The notes: a model not told the origin generated them from the sequence alone. A stretch of DNA of 64,000 bases from an uncultured Pseudoxanthomonas sp. (GCF_946886695.1 NZ_CAMPJD010000006.1:1-64000), one strand, 5' to 3'. Counted from the first letter of the stretch, positions 52,565-64,000 are shown. A program made the numbers and translations.

Positions 52565-52739
52565 GATTCATCGGGCGCCCGGTACGTGTTGCGGAAGGGC
52601 TCCCGCGGAAGGTGGGCCCGGGCGGCGTCGCCAAAGGGCCGGTCGCGGCACACACCGTGGCCGGGCGGGCGATGCAAGCCCCATTCATGCCGAGCCGCAG
52701 TCATGCGCGCCGGCGGATAGGACAAGAAGAGACAAGCGA
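52565..52739 (+). promoter_or_regulatory. Long 5' leader of the nuo operon, no gene seen
   Basis: The 309-base gap between tRNA-Leu and nuoA contains the tRNA terminator, the nuo promoter and about 175 bases of G/C-rich untranslated sequence. Several G-run and C-run blocks, such as GGGCTCCCGCGG and GGTGGGCCCGGGCGGCG, could pair into stems. I recognise no known riboswitch and no convincing short gene here. Confidence 0.4.
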
Positions 52740-53086
52740 GTGCTGGCCAACTACCTGCCCACCCTGTTGTTCCTGATCGTCGCCACCGGCATCGGCATCG
52801 CGCTGATGGTGGCCGGCCGCTTCCTGGGGCCGCGTCGTCCGGACGCGCAGAAGCTGTCTCCGTACGAATGCGGCTTCGAGGCGTTCGAAGACGCGCGCAT
52901 GAAGTTCGACGTGCGCTACTACCTGATCGCCATCCAGTTCATCGTGTTCGATCTGGAAATCATCTTCATTGTTCCGTGGACGCTGGTGTTCCAGGAGCTG
53001 GGTCCGCGTGCGCTGGTCACGATGGGCCTGTTCGTGGGCATGCTGTTCCTCGGCTTCATTTACGTTTGGAAGAAGGGAGCGCTCGA

Positions 53087-53096
<10 letters not shown>
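52740..53096 (+). CDS. nuoA: NADH-quinone oxidoreductase subunit A
   Basis: A 118-residue membrane subunit of respiratory complex I with three helices. The conserved loop [26 protein letters not shown], including the quinone-site region, is at about 42-67. GTG 52740 gives the usual length and N-terminus [11 protein letters not shown], with AAGAGA upstream; the frame is open further upstream through the leader and part of the tRNA. It overlaps nuoB by ten bases. Confidence 0.97.
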
Positions 53097-53641
<545 letters not shown>

Positions 53642-53686
53642 TTCCTGCTTCCCCCCGACATCCCCCTTCAGAGCACGCCACGCCCC

Positions 53687-54412
53687 ATGGCAGAGCAAGC
53701 TGCAAACTTCACCGACCAGCTGCGCGCCCGCTTCGCGGACGCGACGGTCAGCGTGGCCGAGCCGCGCGGCGAGATCACCCTGGAAGTGCCCTCCGCGTCC
53801 TGGCACGCCGTCTGCCTGGCGCTGCGCGACGAGTTCGGCTTCGAACAGGCCGTCGATGTCAGCGGCGTCGATTACCTGGGCTACGGCAGTACCGAATGGG
53901 ACACGGCCGACGTCTCCTCCGCGGGTTTCAGTCGCGGCGTGGAGGGGTTCGGTCCGGGTCGCTTCAACTGGGAGCAGCGCCCGCAGGGTGCCGCGCAACC
54001 CAACCGCTTCGCGGTGGTCCTGCACCTGCTGTCGTACCAGCACAACCGCCGCGTCCGCGTGCGCTGCTTCGCGCCGGATGACGGCCTGCCGGTGGTGGCG
54101 TCGCTGTGCGACGTGTGGCCGGGCCTCAACTGGTTCGAGCGCGAGGCGTTCGACCTGTACGGCATCATCTTCGAAGGCCATCCGGACCTGCGCCGCATCC
54201 TGACCGACTACGGTTTCGTCGGTCATCCGTTCCGCAAGGACTTCCCGCTGATCGGCAACGTCGAAGTCCGTTACGACGAAGAGAAGAAGCGCGTGGTGTA
54301 CGAGCCGGTCACCTCGGTCGAGCCGCGCGTCGGCGTGCCGCGCGTGATCCGCGACGACGCCCGTTACCAGACCGCTGCAGGCGAAGCTGCTGCACGCGAG
54401 GGCAAGGCATGA
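53687..54412 (+). CDS. nuoC: NADH-quinone oxidoreductase subunit C
   Basis: A 241-residue subunit of the complex I connecting arm. The 30-kDa family block [45 protein letters not shown] is complete. Unlike E. coli, where C and D are fused, this is a separate gene; it overlaps nuoD by four bases (ATGA). The C-terminal 30 residues are an Ala/Glu-rich tail. Confidence 0.97.
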   Translation: MAEQAANFTDQLRARFADATVSVAEPRGEITLEVPSASWHAVCLALRDEFGFEQAVDVSGVDYLGYGSTEWDTADVSSAGFSRGVEGFGPGRFNWEQRPQGAAQPNRFAVVLHLLSYQHNRRVRVRCFAPDDGLPVVASLCDVWPGLNWFEREAFDLYGIIFEGHPDLRRILTDYGFVGHPFRKDFPLIGNVEVRYDEEKKRVVYEPVTSVEPRVGVPRVIRDDARYQTAAGEAAAREGKA

Positions 54413-55713
54413 GCAATCCGCAATCCGGCGTCGCGTTCGCCAGCAATCCTGCCGAAGGCAAGCAGGAGATCCGCAACTACACGCTGAACTTTGGCCCGCA
54501 GCATCCGGCCGCGCACGGCGTGCTGCGCCTGATCCTGGAAATGGACGGCGAGACGATCGTCCGTGCCGACCCGCACGTGGGCCTGCTGCACCGGGGCACC
54601 GAGAAGCTGGCCGAATCCAAGCCGTTCAACCAGTCGATCGGCTACATGGATCGCCTGGACTACGTGTCGATGATGTGCAACGAGCACGCCTACGTGCGCG
54701 CCATCGAGACCCTGATGGGCATCGAGGCGCCGGAGCGCGCGCAGTACATCCGCACGATGTTCGACGAAATCACCCGCATCCTGAACCACCTGATGTGGAT
54801 CGGCTCCAACGCGCTCGACCTCGGTGCGATGGCGGTGATGCTGTACGCCTTCCGCGAGCGCGAAGAGCTGATGGACTGCTACGAAGCGGTCAGTGGCGCG
54901 CGCATGCACGCGACGTACTACCGGCCGGGCGGCGTGTACCGCGACCTGCCGGACCGCATGCCGAAGTACAAGGAATCGCCCTGGCGCAAGGGCAAGGCGC
55001 TGAAGCGGTTCAACCAGGCGCGCGAAGGCTCGCTGCTGGACTTCCTGGAAGACTTCACCAACGAATTCCCCAAGCGCGTCGATGAGTACGAGACGCTGCT
55101 GACCGACAACCGCATCTGGAAGCAGCGCACCGTCGGCATCGGCGTGGTCTCGCCGGAGCAGGCACGCGCGTTGGGCATGACCGGCGCCATGCTGCGCGGT
55201 TCGGGTATCGCCTGGGACCTGCGCAAGAAGCAGCCTTATGCCAAGTACGACGTGGTCGATTTCGACATCCCCGTCGGCGTCAACGGCGACTGCTACGACC
55301 GCTACCTGGTCCGCGTCGCCGAGATGCGCCAGTCCAACCGCATCATCCAGCAGTGCGTGAAGTGGCTGAAGGCCAATCCTGGCCCGGTCATGGTGCAGAA
55401 CTTCAAGGTCGCGCCCCCCTCCCGCGAGGAGATGAAGGACGACATGGAAGCACTGATCCATCACTTCAAGCTCTTCAGCGAAGGCTACTGCGTGCCGGCC
55501 GGCGAAACCTATGCCGCGGTCGAAGCGCCGAAGGGCGAGTTCGGCTGCTACCTGGTGTCCGATGGCGCCAACAAGCCCTTCCGCGTGAAGCTGCGCGCCC
55601 CGGGTTTCGCGCACCTGTCCTCCATGGACGAGATCGTGCGCGGCCACATGCTTCCCGACGTCGTCGCGATGATCGGTACCTATGATCTTGTCTTTGGTGA
55701 GGTGGACCGATGA
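54409..55713 (+). CDS. nuoD: NADH-quinone oxidoreductase subunit D
   Basis: A 434-residue 49-kDa type subunit forming the quinone pocket with NuoB. It contains [17 protein letters not shown] (quinone-site His), [20 protein letters not shown] and the C-terminal [21 protein letters not shown] 54409 overlaps the nuoC stop; the frame is open further upstream inside nuoC. It overlaps nuoE by four bases. Confidence 0.98.
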   Translation: MSNPQSGVAFASNPAEGKQEIRNYTLNFGPQHPAAHGVLRLILEMDGETIVRADPHVGLLHRGTEKLAESKPFNQSIGYMDRLDYVSMMCNEHAYVRAIETLMGIEAPERAQYIRTMFDEITRILNHLMWIGSNALDLGAMAVMLYAFREREELMDCYEAVSGARMHATYYRPGGVYRDLPDRMPKYKESPWRKGKALKRFNQAREGSLLDFLEDFTNEFPKRVDEYETLLTDNRIWKQRTVGIGVVSPEQARALGMTGAMLRGSGIAWDLRKKQPYAKYDVVDFDIPVGVNGDCYDRYLVRVAEMRQSNRIIQQCVKWLKANPGPVMVQNFKVAPPSREEMKDDMEALIHHFKLFSEGYCVPAGETYAAVEAPKGEFGCYLVSDGANKPFRVKLRAPGFAHLSSMDEIVRGHMLPDVVAMIGTYDLVFGEVDR

Positions 55714-56237
55714 GGGCCACGGGTAATTTCGAGGCGGCGCAGAACGTCGATCCGCTGGTGGCGTTGAGCGACAAGACGCGCGCGCACATCGATCATTGGC
55801 TGACCAAGTTCCCGCCGGACCGCAAGCGTTCCGCGGTGCTGCAGGGTCTGCATGCCGCTCAGGAGCAGAACGAGGGTTGGCTGACCGACGAACTGATCGC
55901 CGCCGTCGCCAAGTACCTCGACCTGCCGCCGGTGTGGGCGTACGAGGTCGCCAGCTTCTACTCGATGTTCGAGACCGAGAAGGTCGGCCGCAACAACGTC
56001 GCCTTCTGCACCAACATCAGCTGCTGGCTCAACGGCGCCCAGGATCTGGTCGCGCACGCCGAGAAGAAACTGGGCTGCAAGCTCGGCGAGTCCACCGCCG
56101 ACGGCCGCGTGTACCTGAAGCGCGAAGAAGAGTGCGTGGCCGCGTGCTGCGGCGCGCCGGTCGTGGTCATCAATGGCCACTACCACGAGAAGCTGACGCC
56201 GGCGAAAGTCGATGAGCTGCTGGAAGGGTTGGAGTAA
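55710..56237 (+). CDS. nuoE: NADH-quinone oxidoreductase subunit E
   Basis: A 175-residue 24-kDa type subunit binding the off-path 2Fe-2S cluster N1a in a thioredoxin-like fold. The Cys ligands are in [11 protein letters not shown] and [14 protein letters not shown]. The N-terminal helical domain includes [15 protein letters not shown]. Four-base overlap with nuoD and a four-base gap to nuoF. Confidence 0.97.
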   Translation: MRATGNFEAAQNVDPLVALSDKTRAHIDHWLTKFPPDRKRSAVLQGLHAAQEQNEGWLTDELIAAVAKYLDLPPVWAYEVASFYSMFETEKVGRNNVAFCTNISCWLNGAQDLVAHAEKKLGCKLGESTADGRVYLKREEECVAACCGAPVVVINGHYHEKLTPAKVDELLEGLE

Positions 56238-56241
56238 GCGC

Positions 56242-57612
56242 ATGGCAGGCCACGCATACTATTCAGAGGGCTACGGCCCGGTCGGGCCCGCTCCCAAGGA
56301 GCATCAGGCCGTCTACACCACGCTGCACTTCGACAAGCCCTGGTCGTACGAGAACTATCTGAAGACCGGTGGCTACGCCGCCCTGCGCAGGATCATCGAA
56401 GAGAAGATCCCGCCGGCCGACGTCGTCGAGATGGTCAAGCAGTCCGGCCTGCGCGGCCGCGGCGGTGCAGGCTTCCCGACCGGTCTGAAGTGGAGCTTCA
56501 TGCCCAAGGGCGACATGCAGAAGTACATCCTCTGCAATTCGGACGAATCCGAGCCGGGTACCGCCAAGGACCGCGACATCCTGCGCTACAACCCGCATGC
56601 GGTGATCGAGGGCATGGCCATCGCCTGCTATGCCACCGGTTCCACCGTGGGCTACAACTATCTGCGCGGCGAGTTCCACCACGAGCCGTTCGAGCACCTG
56701 GAAGAAGCCACCGCCGAAGCCTACAAGCACGGTTGGCTGGGCAAGAACATCCTCGGCTCGGGTGTGGACATCGACCTGTACAACGCGCTCGGCGCGGGCG
56801 CCTACATCTGCGGCGAAGAGACCGCGCTGATGGAGTCGCTGGAAGGCAAGAAGGGCCAGCCGCGCTTCAAGCCGCCGTTCCCGGCCAACTTCGGCCTGTA
56901 CGGCAAGCCGACCACGATCAACAACACCGAGACCTATGCGTCGGTGCCGGCCATCGTGCGCAACGGCGCCGAGTGGTTCATGAACCTGGGCAAGCCCAAC
57001 AACGGCGGCTGCAAGATCTTCTCGGTCTCCGGCCACGTCGCGCGTCCCGGCAATCACGAGATCCGCCTGGGCACGTCGTTCGCCGACCTGCTGGAGCTGT
57101 GCGGCGGCATGCGCGAAGGCCGCAAGCTCAAGGCCGTGATCCCTGGCGGCTCCTCGATGCCGGTGCTGCCGGGCGAGGTGATGATGGGCCTGACGATGGA
57201 TTACGACAGCATCCAGAAGGCCGGTTCCGGTCTGGGTTCGGGCGCCGTCGTCGTCATGGACGACACCACCTGCATGGTGCGTGCGTGCCAGCGCATCGCG
57301 CGCTTCTACTTCAAGGAAAGCTGCGGCCAGTGCACGCCGTGCCGCGAAGGCACCGGCTGGATGTACCGCATGCTGACCCGTGTCGCCGAGCACAAGGCTA
57401 CGATCGAAGACCTGCAGACGCTGCGTGCGGCGGCCGGCCAGATCGAAGGCCACACCATCTGCGCGTTCGGCGAAGCTGCTGCGTGGCCGGTGCAGGGCAT
57501 GCTGCGCCACTTCTGGCATGAATTCGAATACGCGATCGTCAACAAGCGTTTCCTCGTCGACGACGAGCGCGACGGCAAGGTGGTCCGTTCCAACCTGGAG
57601 GTGGCCGCGTGA
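56242..57612 (+). CDS. nuoF: NADH-quinone oxidoreductase subunit F
   Basis: A 456-residue subunit that binds NADH, FMN and the 4Fe-4S cluster N3. The glycine-rich sites are [16 protein letters not shown] and [19 protein letters not shown], and the cluster ligands are in [12 protein letters not shown] plus the downstream Cys of [12 protein letters not shown] 56242 gives the standard start, [13 protein letters not shown]. It overlaps nuoG by four bases. Confidence 0.98.
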   Translation: MAGHAYYSEGYGPVGPAPKEHQAVYTTLHFDKPWSYENYLKTGGYAALRRIIEEKIPPADVVEMVKQSGLRGRGGAGFPTGLKWSFMPKGDMQKYILCNSDESEPGTAKDRDILRYNPHAVIEGMAIACYATGSTVGYNYLRGEFHHEPFEHLEEATAEAYKHGWLGKNILGSGVDIDLYNALGAGAYICGEETALMESLEGKKGQPRFKPPFPANFGLYGKPTTINNTETYASVPAIVRNGAEWFMNLGKPNNGGCKIFSVSGHVARPGNHEIRLGTSFADLLELCGGMREGRKLKAVIPGGSSMPVLPGEVMMGLTMDYDSIQKAGSGLGSGAVVVMDDTTCMVRACQRIARFYFKESCGQCTPCREGTGWMYRMLTRVAEHKATIEDLQTLRAAAGQIEGHTICAFGEAAAWPVQGMLRHFWHEFEYAIVNKRFLVDDERDGKVVRSNLEVAA

Positions 57613-59843
57613 GTGCGCAGCCCGTGAATCCCAACCTGCCGCCGGACCATGTCACCGTCTTCATTGACGGTGTCGAGATGGCCGCGCCCAAGGGTTCGAT
57701 GATCATCCAGGCGGCCGACAAGGCTGGCATCCCGATCCCGCGCTTCTGCTACCACGAGAAGCTGCCGATCGCGGCGAACTGCCGCATGTGCCTGGTGGAA
57801 GTGGAGAAGATGCCCAAGCCGGCACCGGCGTGTGCCACGCCGGTGATGGACGGCATGAAGATCGCCACGCGCAGCGAGAAGGCCCTGAAGTCGCAGCGCA
57901 ACGTGATGGAATTCCTGCTGATCAACCATCCGCTCGACTGCCCGATCTGCGACCAGGGCGGCGAGTGCGAGCTGCAGGACCTGTCGCTGGGTTACGGCCG
58001 TTCAGTCAGCCGTTTCCAGGAACGCAAGCGCGTGGTGCCGGACGAGGACATCGGCCCGCTGGTCGCCACCGAGATGACCCGCTGCATCCAGTGCACGCGC
58101 TGCGTGCGCTTCACCGCGGACGTCGCCGGCACCTACGAGCTGGGCGGCATGTACCGTGGCGAGAACCTGCAGATCGGCACCTACGACGGCAAGCCGCTGA
58201 CCACCGAGATTTCCGGCAACGTCATCGACGTCTGCCCGGTGGGCGCGCTGACCAACAAGGTGTTCCAGTTCCGCGCCCGTCCGTGGGAACTGATCGCGCG
58301 CGAATCCGTCGGTTTCCACGATGCGATGGGTTCCAACGTGTTCTACCACTCGCGTCGTGGCCAGGTGCTGCGCACCGTGCCGCGCGAGAACGAGGCGGTC
58401 AACGAATGCTGGCTGTCCGACCGCGACCGCTATTCGCACCAGGGCCTGTACGCCGACGACCGCGCGGTGAAGCCGCTGCAGAAGGTCAATGGCGAGTGGC
58501 GCGAAGTGTCGTGGGCCGAAGGCCTCGCGGCCGCTGCCGAGATCCTGCGCACGAACCGCGGCGACAGCCTTGGCGTGCTGGTGCATCCGGCGGTGTCGAA
58601 CGAGGAGGGCGGTCTGCTGGCGAAGCTGGCCGAAGGCCTCGGCACCGGCAATCTGGACCACCGCATCAACAACCGCGATTTCTCCGACGGCGCTGTCGCC
58701 GAGCCGTTCGCGCTGCCGCTGGCGGAGATCGAGCAGGCCGATGTCATCGTGCTGTTCGGCACCAACATCCGCCATGAGCTGCCGCTGCTGCACCAGCGCA
58801 TCCGCAAGGCCGTCCGCAAGGGCGCCAAGGTGCACGTGGTCAACCCGGTCGACTTCGATTTCGCGTTCGGCATCGCCGGCAAGCACATCGTCGCGCCGTC
58901 GAAGCTCGGTGCTGCGTTGAACGACGCCGCGCTGCGCGACGTCGCCAAGGCCGCCAACCGTGCGGTCGTGATCGTCGGTGGCATCGCCGAGAATCATCCG
59001 CAGGCAGCTTCGCTGCGTGCCGCCGCGACGGACTATGCGTCCGCGACCGGCGCGTCGCTGTGCCGCGTCCCGCAGGGCGCAAACGCGGTGGGTCTGGCAC
59101 GCCATGGCGTGCTGCCGACCGGCCGCGACGTGGCGGGCATGTTTGCCGAGCCACGCAACGCCTACGTCATCTACGGCATCGAACCGGGCCTCGATTTCGC
59201 CGATACGCCTGCTGCGTCCCGCGCGCTGGCTTCTGCCAAGGTCGTCGCGTTCAGCCATTTCGCCTGCAAGTCGACGCGCGACGTGGCCGACGTGATCCTG
59301 CCGATCGGCGCGCTGCCTGAAATCGAGGCGACGCTGACCAATCTCGATGGCAAGGACCAGCGCACGCAGGCCGCCGGCAAGTTGCCGGGCGAAGCACGCG
59401 AAGGCTGGAAGGTGCTGCGCGCACTCGGCGGTGAACTGCAGCTCGCCGGCTTCGAGTTCACCGATGTTGCGGGGATGCGCGATGCCATCAGCAACGCGAA
59501 GCCCGTCGCGATCGCGAAGTCCGCAGCACCTGCACTGAATGGTCAGGGCCTGGAACTGGCCGTCAGCGCGGCGATCTATCGCACCGACGGTACCGTCCGC
59601 CGCGCCGAAGCGTTGCAGGCGCACCCGCTGAACGTGGGTGACCGCATCGTGCTGAATCCTGCCGACGCGCAGGCCGCCGGCGTCGCCGAAGGCCAGATGG
59701 CCAAGGTCGGCAATGGCATCGGCACGGCCGCGTTGCCGGTGGTGGTGGATGCCCGCGTCGCCGCGGGCGTCGCCTGGATCGAGAGCGGCTACGGTGCCAC
59801 GGCGCCGCTGGGCGCCGGACGCGTGACGGTGGTGAGCGCATGA
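57609..59843 (+). CDS. nuoG: NADH-quinone oxidoreductase subunit G
   Basis: A 744-residue subunit carrying several Fe-S clusters. The N-terminal 2Fe-2S domain has the ligands in [20 protein letters not shown]; next come the His-Cys cluster ([18 protein letters not shown]) and the two-cluster region [11 protein letters not shown] molybdopterin-type domain follows from about residue 215, without cofactor function, as in the family. It is shorter than E. coli NuoG (908). GTG start, overlapping nuoF and nuoH by four bases each. Confidence 0.97.
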   Translation: MSAQPVNPNLPPDHVTVFIDGVEMAAPKGSMIIQAADKAGIPIPRFCYHEKLPIAANCRMCLVEVEKMPKPAPACATPVMDGMKIATRSEKALKSQRNVMEFLLINHPLDCPICDQGGECELQDLSLGYGRSVSRFQERKRVVPDEDIGPLVATEMTRCIQCTRCVRFTADVAGTYELGGMYRGENLQIGTYDGKPLTTEISGNVIDVCPVGALTNKVFQFRARPWELIARESVGFHDAMGSNVFYHSRRGQVLRTVPRENEAVNECWLSDRDRYSHQGLYADDRAVKPLQKVNGEWREVSWAEGLAAAAEILRTNRGDSLGVLVHPAVSNEEGGLLAKLAEGLGTGNLDHRINNRDFSDGAVAEPFALPLAEIEQADVIVLFGTNIRHELPLLHQRIRKAVRKGAKVHVVNPVDFDFAFGIAGKHIVAPSKLGAALNDAALRDVAKAANRAVVIVGGIAENHPQAASLRAAATDYASATGASLCRVPQGANAVGLARHGVLPTGRDVAGMFAEPRNAYVIYGIEPGLDFADTPAASRALASAKVVAFSHFACKSTRDVADVILPIGALPEIEATLTNLDGKDQRTQAAGKLPGEAREGWKVLRALGGELQLAGFEFTDVAGMRDAISNAKPVAIAKSAAPALNGQGLELAVSAAIYRTDGTVRRAEALQAHPLNVGDRIVLNPADAQAAGVAEGQMAKVGNGIGTAALPVVVDARVAAGVAWIESGYGATAPLGAGRVTVVSA

Positions 59844-60931
59844 ACGAACTGTTGATCAACGCCGTCGGCCCCCTGCGCGAGTGGTTCTTCGGGCTGGGCG
59901 ACATCGGCATGGTGCTGTGGATCGTGCTGAAGATCCTGGTGATCACCATGCCGGTGATCATCTCGGTCGCGTTCTACGTGGTGTGGGAACGCAAGCTGAT
60001 CGGCTGGATGCACGTGCGCCACGGGCCGATGTACGTCGGCATGGGCATCTTCCAGGCCTTCGCCGACGTCTTCAAGCTGCTGTTCAAGGAAATCATCCAG
60101 CCCAGCAGCGCGCAGAAGACCATGTACATCCTGGCGCCGCTGATCACCCTGGCGCCGGCTTTCGCCGCGTGGGCGGTGGTGCCGTTCGATTACCAACTGG
60201 TGCTGTCCAACGCCAACGCCGGCCTGCTGTACCTGCTCGCGATGACCTCGCTGGGCGTGTACGGCATCATCATCGCCGGTTGGGCCTCGAACTCGAAGTA
60301 TGCGTTCCTGGGCGCGATGCGCTCGGCGGCGCAGGTCGTCAGCTACGAAATCGCGATGGGCTTCGCGCTGGTAGGCGTGCTGATCGCCGCCGGCAGCCTG
60401 AACCTGACCGACATCGTGATGGCGCAGTCCGGCAACGCCGGCTTCTTCGAGTGGTTCTGGCTGCCGCTGTTCCCGCTGTTCATCGTTTACTGGGTGTCCG
60501 GCGTTGCCGAGACCAACCGCTCGCCGTTCGACGTGGTGGAAGGCGAATCGGAAATCGTCGCCGGCCACATGGTGGAGTACTCGGGTGCGGCGTTCGCGCT
60601 GTTCTTCCTGGCCGAATACGCCAACATGATCCTGGTCAGCTTCCTGGTGTCGCTGTTCTTCCTGGGCGGCTGGCTGAGCCCGCTGCAGGGCTGGATCACC
60701 GCCGACGTGTCACCCTGGATCAACTGGATCTGGACCGGCGGCTGGCCGTGGCTGCTGCTGAAGGTACTGTTCTTCGCCAGCGCCTACATCTGGTTCCGCG
60801 CCAGCTTCCCGCGTTACCGCTACGACCAGATCATGCGGCTGGGCTGGAAGGTGTTCATTCCGCTGACCATCGCGTGGATCGCGGTAACGGCGTTGCTGGT
60901 GTTCTTCGGCGTGTTCGAGAAGGGTGTGTAA
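59840..60931 (+). CDS. nuoH: NADH-quinone oxidoreductase subunit H
   Basis: A 363-residue membrane subunit with about eight helices at the joint with the peripheral arm. It contains [32 protein letters not shown] and the acidic loop [27 protein letters not shown], important for quinone-coupled proton pumping. nuoI starts on the base after its stop. Confidence 0.98.
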   Translation: MNELLINAVGPLREWFFGLGDIGMVLWIVLKILVITMPVIISVAFYVVWERKLIGWMHVRHGPMYVGMGIFQAFADVFKLLFKEIIQPSSAQKTMYILAPLITLAPAFAAWAVVPFDYQLVLSNANAGLLYLLAMTSLGVYGIIIAGWASNSKYAFLGAMRSAAQVVSYEIAMGFALVGVLIAAGSLNLTDIVMAQSGNAGFFEWFWLPLFPLFIVYWVSGVAETNRSPFDVVEGESEIVAGHMVEYSGAAFALFFLAEYANMILVSFLVSLFFLGGWLSPLQGWITADVSPWINWIWTGGWPWLLLKVLFFASAYIWFRASFPRYRYDQIMRLGWKVFIPLTIAWIAVTALLVFFGVFEKGV

Positions 60932-61420
60932 ATGAACAAGGTTGTGCACTACTTCAAGAGCCTGATGCTGCTGGAACTGATGCAGGGCCTGTGGCTGACG
61001 CTGAAGTACACCTTCAAGCCGAAGTACACGCTGATGTACCCGATGGAGAAATTCCCGCAGTCGCCGCGTTTCCGTGGCCTGCATGCGCTGCGCCGTTACC
61101 CCAACGGGGAAGAGCGCTGCATCGCCTGCAAGCTGTGCGAAGCGGTCTGCCCGGCGCTGGCGATCACCATCGACTCGGCCCCGCGCGAGGACGGCACCCG
61201 CCGCACCACCCGCTACGACATCGACCTGTTCAAGTGCATCTACTGCGGCTTCTGCGAAGAAAGCTGCCCGGTGGATTCGATCGTGGAAACGCACGTGCTG
61301 GAGTACCACTTCGACAAGCGCGGGCAGAACATCGTGACCAAGCCGCAGCTGCTGGCGATTGGCGACCGGCTGGAAGCCGAAATCGCCGAACGCCGCGCCG
61401 CCGACGCCGCCTTCCGCTGA
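60932..61420 (+). CDS. nuoI: NADH-quinone oxidoreductase subunit I
   Basis: A 162-residue ferredoxin-like subunit with two 4Fe-4S clusters (N6a, N6b): [16 protein letters not shown] and [16 protein letters not shown]. An amphipathic N-terminal helix (about 5-28) rests on the membrane. [17 protein letters not shown] is typical. It starts directly after nuoH without a gap and precedes nuoJ by ten bases. Confidence 0.98.
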   Translation: MNKVVHYFKSLMLLELMQGLWLTLKYTFKPKYTLMYPMEKFPQSPRFRGLHALRRYPNGEERCIACKLCEAVCPALAITIDSAPREDGTRRTTRYDIDLFKCIYCGFCEESCPVDSIVETHVLEYHFDKRGQNIVTKPQLLAIGDRLEAEIAERRAADAAFR

Positions 61421-61430
61421 GGTCCAAAGA

Positions 61431-62084
61431 ATGGATTGGGTTTTGATCAGCTTCTACGCCTTCGCCACCATCGCGGTCGTCGCCGCCGGTGCGGTGATCA
61501 GCGTGCGCAACCCGGTGCATGCCGTGCTGTGCCTCATCCTGACGTTCTTCTCGGTGGCCTGCACCTGGCTGCTGGTGGGCGCGGAGTTCCTGGGCGTCGC
61601 GCTGATCCTCGTCTACGTGGGCGCGGTGATGGTGCTCTTCCTGTTCGTCGTGATGATGCTGGACATCGACGTCGACGCCCTTCGCGAGGGCTGGGTGAAG
61701 TTCCTGCCGGTCGGCCTGCTGGTCGCAGTGGTCATGTTGGCGCAGATGCTGGTGCTGATCGGCATCAAGGCGAAGATGGCGGTGCCGTTCGCGGACAACG
61801 CCGCTTCGGCGGCAGCCGACGTGTCCAACACGGCCTGGCTGGCGCGCACGCTGTTCACCGAGTTCCTGCTGCCGTTCGAGTTCGCTGCCGTCATCCTGAC
61901 CGTCGCCGTGGTGGCGGCGGTGATGCTGACGCTGCGCAAGCGCACCGGCATCAAGACGCAGGACCCGGGTGAGCAGTCGCGCGTGAAGGCGAGCGACCGC
62001 ATCCGCATGGTGTCGATGCCGGCCGAGAAGCCGGTGCGCGAAACGCCGGCCAGTGCGCCGGTGGACGGGGAGGGCAAGGCATGA
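61431..62084 (+). CDS. nuoJ: NADH-quinone oxidoreductase subunit J
   Basis: A 217-residue membrane subunit with five helices. The block [33 protein letters not shown] contains the pi-bulge helix used in proton transfer. The C-terminal tail (about 170-217) is hydrophilic and Lys/Pro-rich. ATG 61431 is the standard start. It overlaps nuoK by four bases. Confidence 0.97.
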   Translation: MDWVLISFYAFATIAVVAAGAVISVRNPVHAVLCLILTFFSVACTWLLVGAEFLGVALILVYVGAVMVLFLFVVMMLDIDVDALREGWVKFLPVGLLVAVVMLAQMLVLIGIKAKMAVPFADNAASAAADVSNTAWLARTLFTEFLLPFEFAAVILTVAVVAAVMLTLRKRTGIKTQDPGEQSRVKASDRIRMVSMPAEKPVRETPASAPVDGEGKA

Positions 62085-62386
62085 TTTCCGTGGGCCACCT
62101 GCTGGCGCTCGGCGCCGTGCTGTTCTGCATCAGCCTTGCCGGCATCTTCCTGAACCGGAAGAACGTCCTCGTGCTGCTGATGTCGATCGAACTGATGCTG
62201 CTTTCGGTGAACATCAACTTCGTCGCGTTCTCGCGCGAACTGGGCGATGCCGCGGGCCAGATCTTCGTGTTCTTCATCCTGACCGTGGCCGCCGCCGAGG
62301 CCGCCATCGGCCTGGCGATCCTGGTCACCCTGTTCCGCACCCGGCGCACGATCAACGTCGCCGAAGTCGACACGCTCAAAGGTTGA
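62081..62386 (+). CDS. nuoK: NADH-quinone oxidoreductase subunit K
   Basis: A 101-residue, three-helix MrpC-like membrane subunit. The conserved glutamates lie in [17 protein letters not shown] (helix 2) and [17 protein letters not shown] (helix 3). Length is canonical. It overlaps nuoJ by four bases and precedes nuoL by seven. Confidence 0.98.
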   Translation: MISVGHLLALGAVLFCISLAGIFLNRKNVLVLLMSIELMLLSVNINFVAFSRELGDAAGQIFVFFILTVAAAEAAIGLAILVTLFRTRRTINVAEVDTLKG

Positions 62387-62393
62387 TGCACCG

Positions 62394-64000
62394 ATGACCG
62401 GTATGGAAGTCCTCCTCTCCAAGAACGTGCTGCTGGCCATCGTGCTGGCGCCGCTGCTGGGCAGCATCATCGCCGGGCTGTTCGGCCGCTTCGTCGGCCG
62501 TGCCGGTGCCCACACGGTGACCATCCTGGGCGTGGCGACCAGCTGCGCGCTGTCCTGCTGGGTGCTGTACCAACTGGTGGCACAGGGCGCATCGCCGTTC
62601 AACGAGAACCTGTACACGTTCTTCGAGGTGGGCAACATCACCGGCCACGTCGGTTTCATGATCGACAAGCTGACCGCGATGATGATGGTGGTGGTGACCT
62701 TCGTGTCGCTGCTGGTGCACATCTACACCATCGGCTACATGGCCGAAGATCCGGGCTACCAGCGGTTCTTCAGCTACATCTCGCTGTTCACCTTCAGCAT
62801 GCTGATGCTGGTGATGAGCAACAACTTCCTGCAGCTGTTCTTCGGCTGGGAAGCGGTGGGCCTTGTGTCGTACCTGCTGATCGGCTTCTGGTTCAAGCGG
62901 CCGACGGCGATCTTCGCCAACATGAAGGCGTTCCTGGTCAACCGCGTCGGCGACTTCGGCTTCCTGCTCGGTATCGGCTGCGTGCTGCTGATGTTCGGCA
63001 CGCTGGACTACGCGACCGTGTTCGCCAACTCGCCGATGCTGGCCGGCAAGGCGGTGCCGGTGTGGTCGGGTGCGGTCACGCTGTTCGGCGAAACCTGGCA
63101 GGTCCTGGACCAGCCGGTGATCTGGTCGATGGCCACACTGACCTGCATCTGCCTGTTCATCGGCGCGATGGGCAAGTCCGCTCAGGTGCCGTTGCACGTG
63201 TGGCTGCCTGATTCGATGGAAGGCCCCACGCCGATCTCGGCGCTCATCCACGCGGCGACGATGGTGACCGCCGGCATCTTCATGGTGGCGCGCATGTCGC
63301 CGCTGTTCGAGCTGTCGCAGACGGCTCTGGACTTCGTGCTCTTCATCGGCGCGACGACCGCACTGTTCACCGGCCTGATCGGCATCGTGCAGAACGACAT
63401 CAAGCGCGTGGTGGCGTATTCCACGCTGTCGCAGCTGGGCTACATGACGGTGGCACTGGGCGTGTCGGCATACTCGGCGGCGGTGTTCCACCTGATGACG
63501 CACGCCTTCTTCAAGGCGCTGCTGTTCCTGGCAGCCGGCTCGGTCATCATCGGCATGCACCACGAGCAGGACATGCGGAAGATGGGTGGCCTGCGCAAGT
63601 ACATGCCCATCACCTGGATCACCAGCCTGATCGGCACGCTGGCGCTGGTCGGAACGCCGTTCTTCTCCGGGTTCTACTCGAAGGACACCATCATCGAGGC
63701 CGCCAAGCACCACCAGCACGTGGCGCACGAAGTGGGCGAGAAGGTGGCCGAGATGGGCGTGATGGCCGCACAGGGTTACCAAGGGCCGAGCGAGTGGGTC
63801 GCCACCTACGGTTACTGGGCGGTGCTGCTGGGTGTATTCGTCACCAGCTTCTACAGCTTCCGCCTGCTGTACCTGACGTTCCATGGCAAGGAGCGCTTCC
63901 GGGACGCGCATGCGGACCATGGCCATGGCCACGATGCCCATCACGACCACGCCCACGATGACCATGGTCACGACGATCACGGCCACCACGGCGCACACGA
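62394..64000 (+). CDS. nuoL: NADH-quinone oxidoreductase subunit L, 3' end outside window
   Basis: About 535 codons of the antiporter-like subunit are present before the window ends. The N-terminus MTGMEVLLSKNVLLAIVLAPLLGSI starts at ATG 62394. Antiporter blocks are FFGWEAVGLVSYLLIGFWF, GAMGKSAQVPLHVWLPDSMEGPTPISALIHAATMVTAG and the proton-path lysines and histidines around HAFFKALLFLAAGSVI. From about residue 500 to the edge there is an unusual His/Asp-rich stretch (DHGHGHDAHHDHAHDDHGHD). The long lateral helix is expected further downstream. The last gene seen of the nuo operon. Confidence 0.97.
   Translation, partial: MTGMEVLLSKNVLLAIVLAPLLGSIIAGLFGRFVGRAGAHTVTILGVATSCALSCWVLYQLVAQGASPFNENLYTFFEVGNITGHVGFMIDKLTAMMMVVVTFVSLLVHIYTIGYMAEDPGYQRFFSYISLFTFSMLMLVMSNNFLQLFFGWEAVGLVSYLLIGFWFKRPTAIFANMKAFLVNRVGDFGFLLGIGCVLLMFGTLDYATVFANSPMLAGKAVPVWSGAVTLFGETWQVLDQPVIWSMATLTCICLFIGAMGKSAQVPLHVWLPDSMEGPTPISALIHAATMVTAGIFMVARMSPLFELSQTALDFVLFIGATTALFTGLIGIVQNDIKRVVAYSTLSQLGYMTVALGVSAYSAAVFHLMTHAFFKALLFLAAGSVIIGMHHEQDMRKMGGLRKYMPITWITSLIGTLALVGTPFFSGFYSKDTIIEAAKHHQHVAHEVGEKVAEMGVMAAQGYQGPSEWVATYGYWAVLLGVFVTSFYSFRLLYLTFHGKERFRDAHADHGHGHDAHHDHAHDDHGHDDHGHHGAH

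Overview
The window is about 64 kb of high-GC, gene-dense chromosome. Protein content and gene order point to a gammaproteobacterium of the Xanthomonadaceae/Lysobacteraceae (Xanthomonas, Stenotrophomonas, Pseudoxanthomonas, Luteimonas relatives). The markers I used are the order aroC-(2-hydroxyacid dehydrogenase)-asd-fimV-truA-trpF-trpI/trpBA-accD, the run tpiA-secG-tRNA-Leu-nuoA onward, an orphan RnfB next to metG, a large TonB-dependent receptor, and a GumN/TraB protein. The family call is inference from recalled gene orders; I cannot name the genus. No phage, integrase, insertion sequence or CRISPR array was seen.

Layout. 1-7.6 kb: the 5' edge of a probable queG, then nnr, tsaE, amiC, mutL, a DUF1684 lipoprotein and a TraB/GumN protein, all rightward. 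7.6-13.7 kb: leftward rnfB-like, metG, DUF2147, a SEL1-like protein and an S9 peptidase. 14-19.7 kb: a TPR-sulfotransferase, a leftward TonB-dependent receptor and an Mrp/ApbC ATPase; a consensus CRP/Clp site lies in the divergent gap. 19.8-21 kb: dcd and an RDD membrane protein. 21-26.8 kb: a leftward operon joined by overlapping genes that encodes pyroglutamyl peptidase, two DUF969/DUF979 membrane proteins, the three 5-oxoprolinase subunits PxpA/C/B, a HIT protein and a dienelactone-hydrolase-like protein. 26.9-33.3 kb: rimO, DUF3025, a leftward HerA-like ATPase/NlpE-like/greB group, and an MltD-type lytic transglycosylase. 33.5-34.2 kb: a small exported eight-cysteine peptide followed by a membrane-anchored glutaredoxin-like protein. 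34.2-35.8 kb: psd and a SCO protein. 35.9-51.8 kb: housekeeping genes prmB, aroC, hydroxyacid dehydrogenase, asd, fimV-like, truA, trpF, trpI divergent from trpBA, accD, glmM, an IPNS-like oxygenase, a leftward SDR and tpiA. 51.8-64 kb: secG, tRNA-Leu(GAG) and the respiratory complex I operon nuoA to nuoL; nuoL runs off the right edge.

How the genes fit together. Chorismate synthase, TrpF and TrpBA cover parts of aromatic synthesis, with a TrpI-like LysR regulator and an inverted-repeat operator placed as expected upstream of trpBA. The Pcp/Pxp operon should release N-terminal pyroglutamate from peptides and open the free 5-oxoproline to glutamate; its DUF969/DUF979 pair looks like a membrane transporter but this is unproven. 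Several rightward or leftward promoters carry a TAnAAT box only six or seven bases from the start codon, suggesting leaderless mRNAs. The least explained locus is the cysteine-rich peptide plus thiol oxidoreductase at 33.5-34.2 kb.
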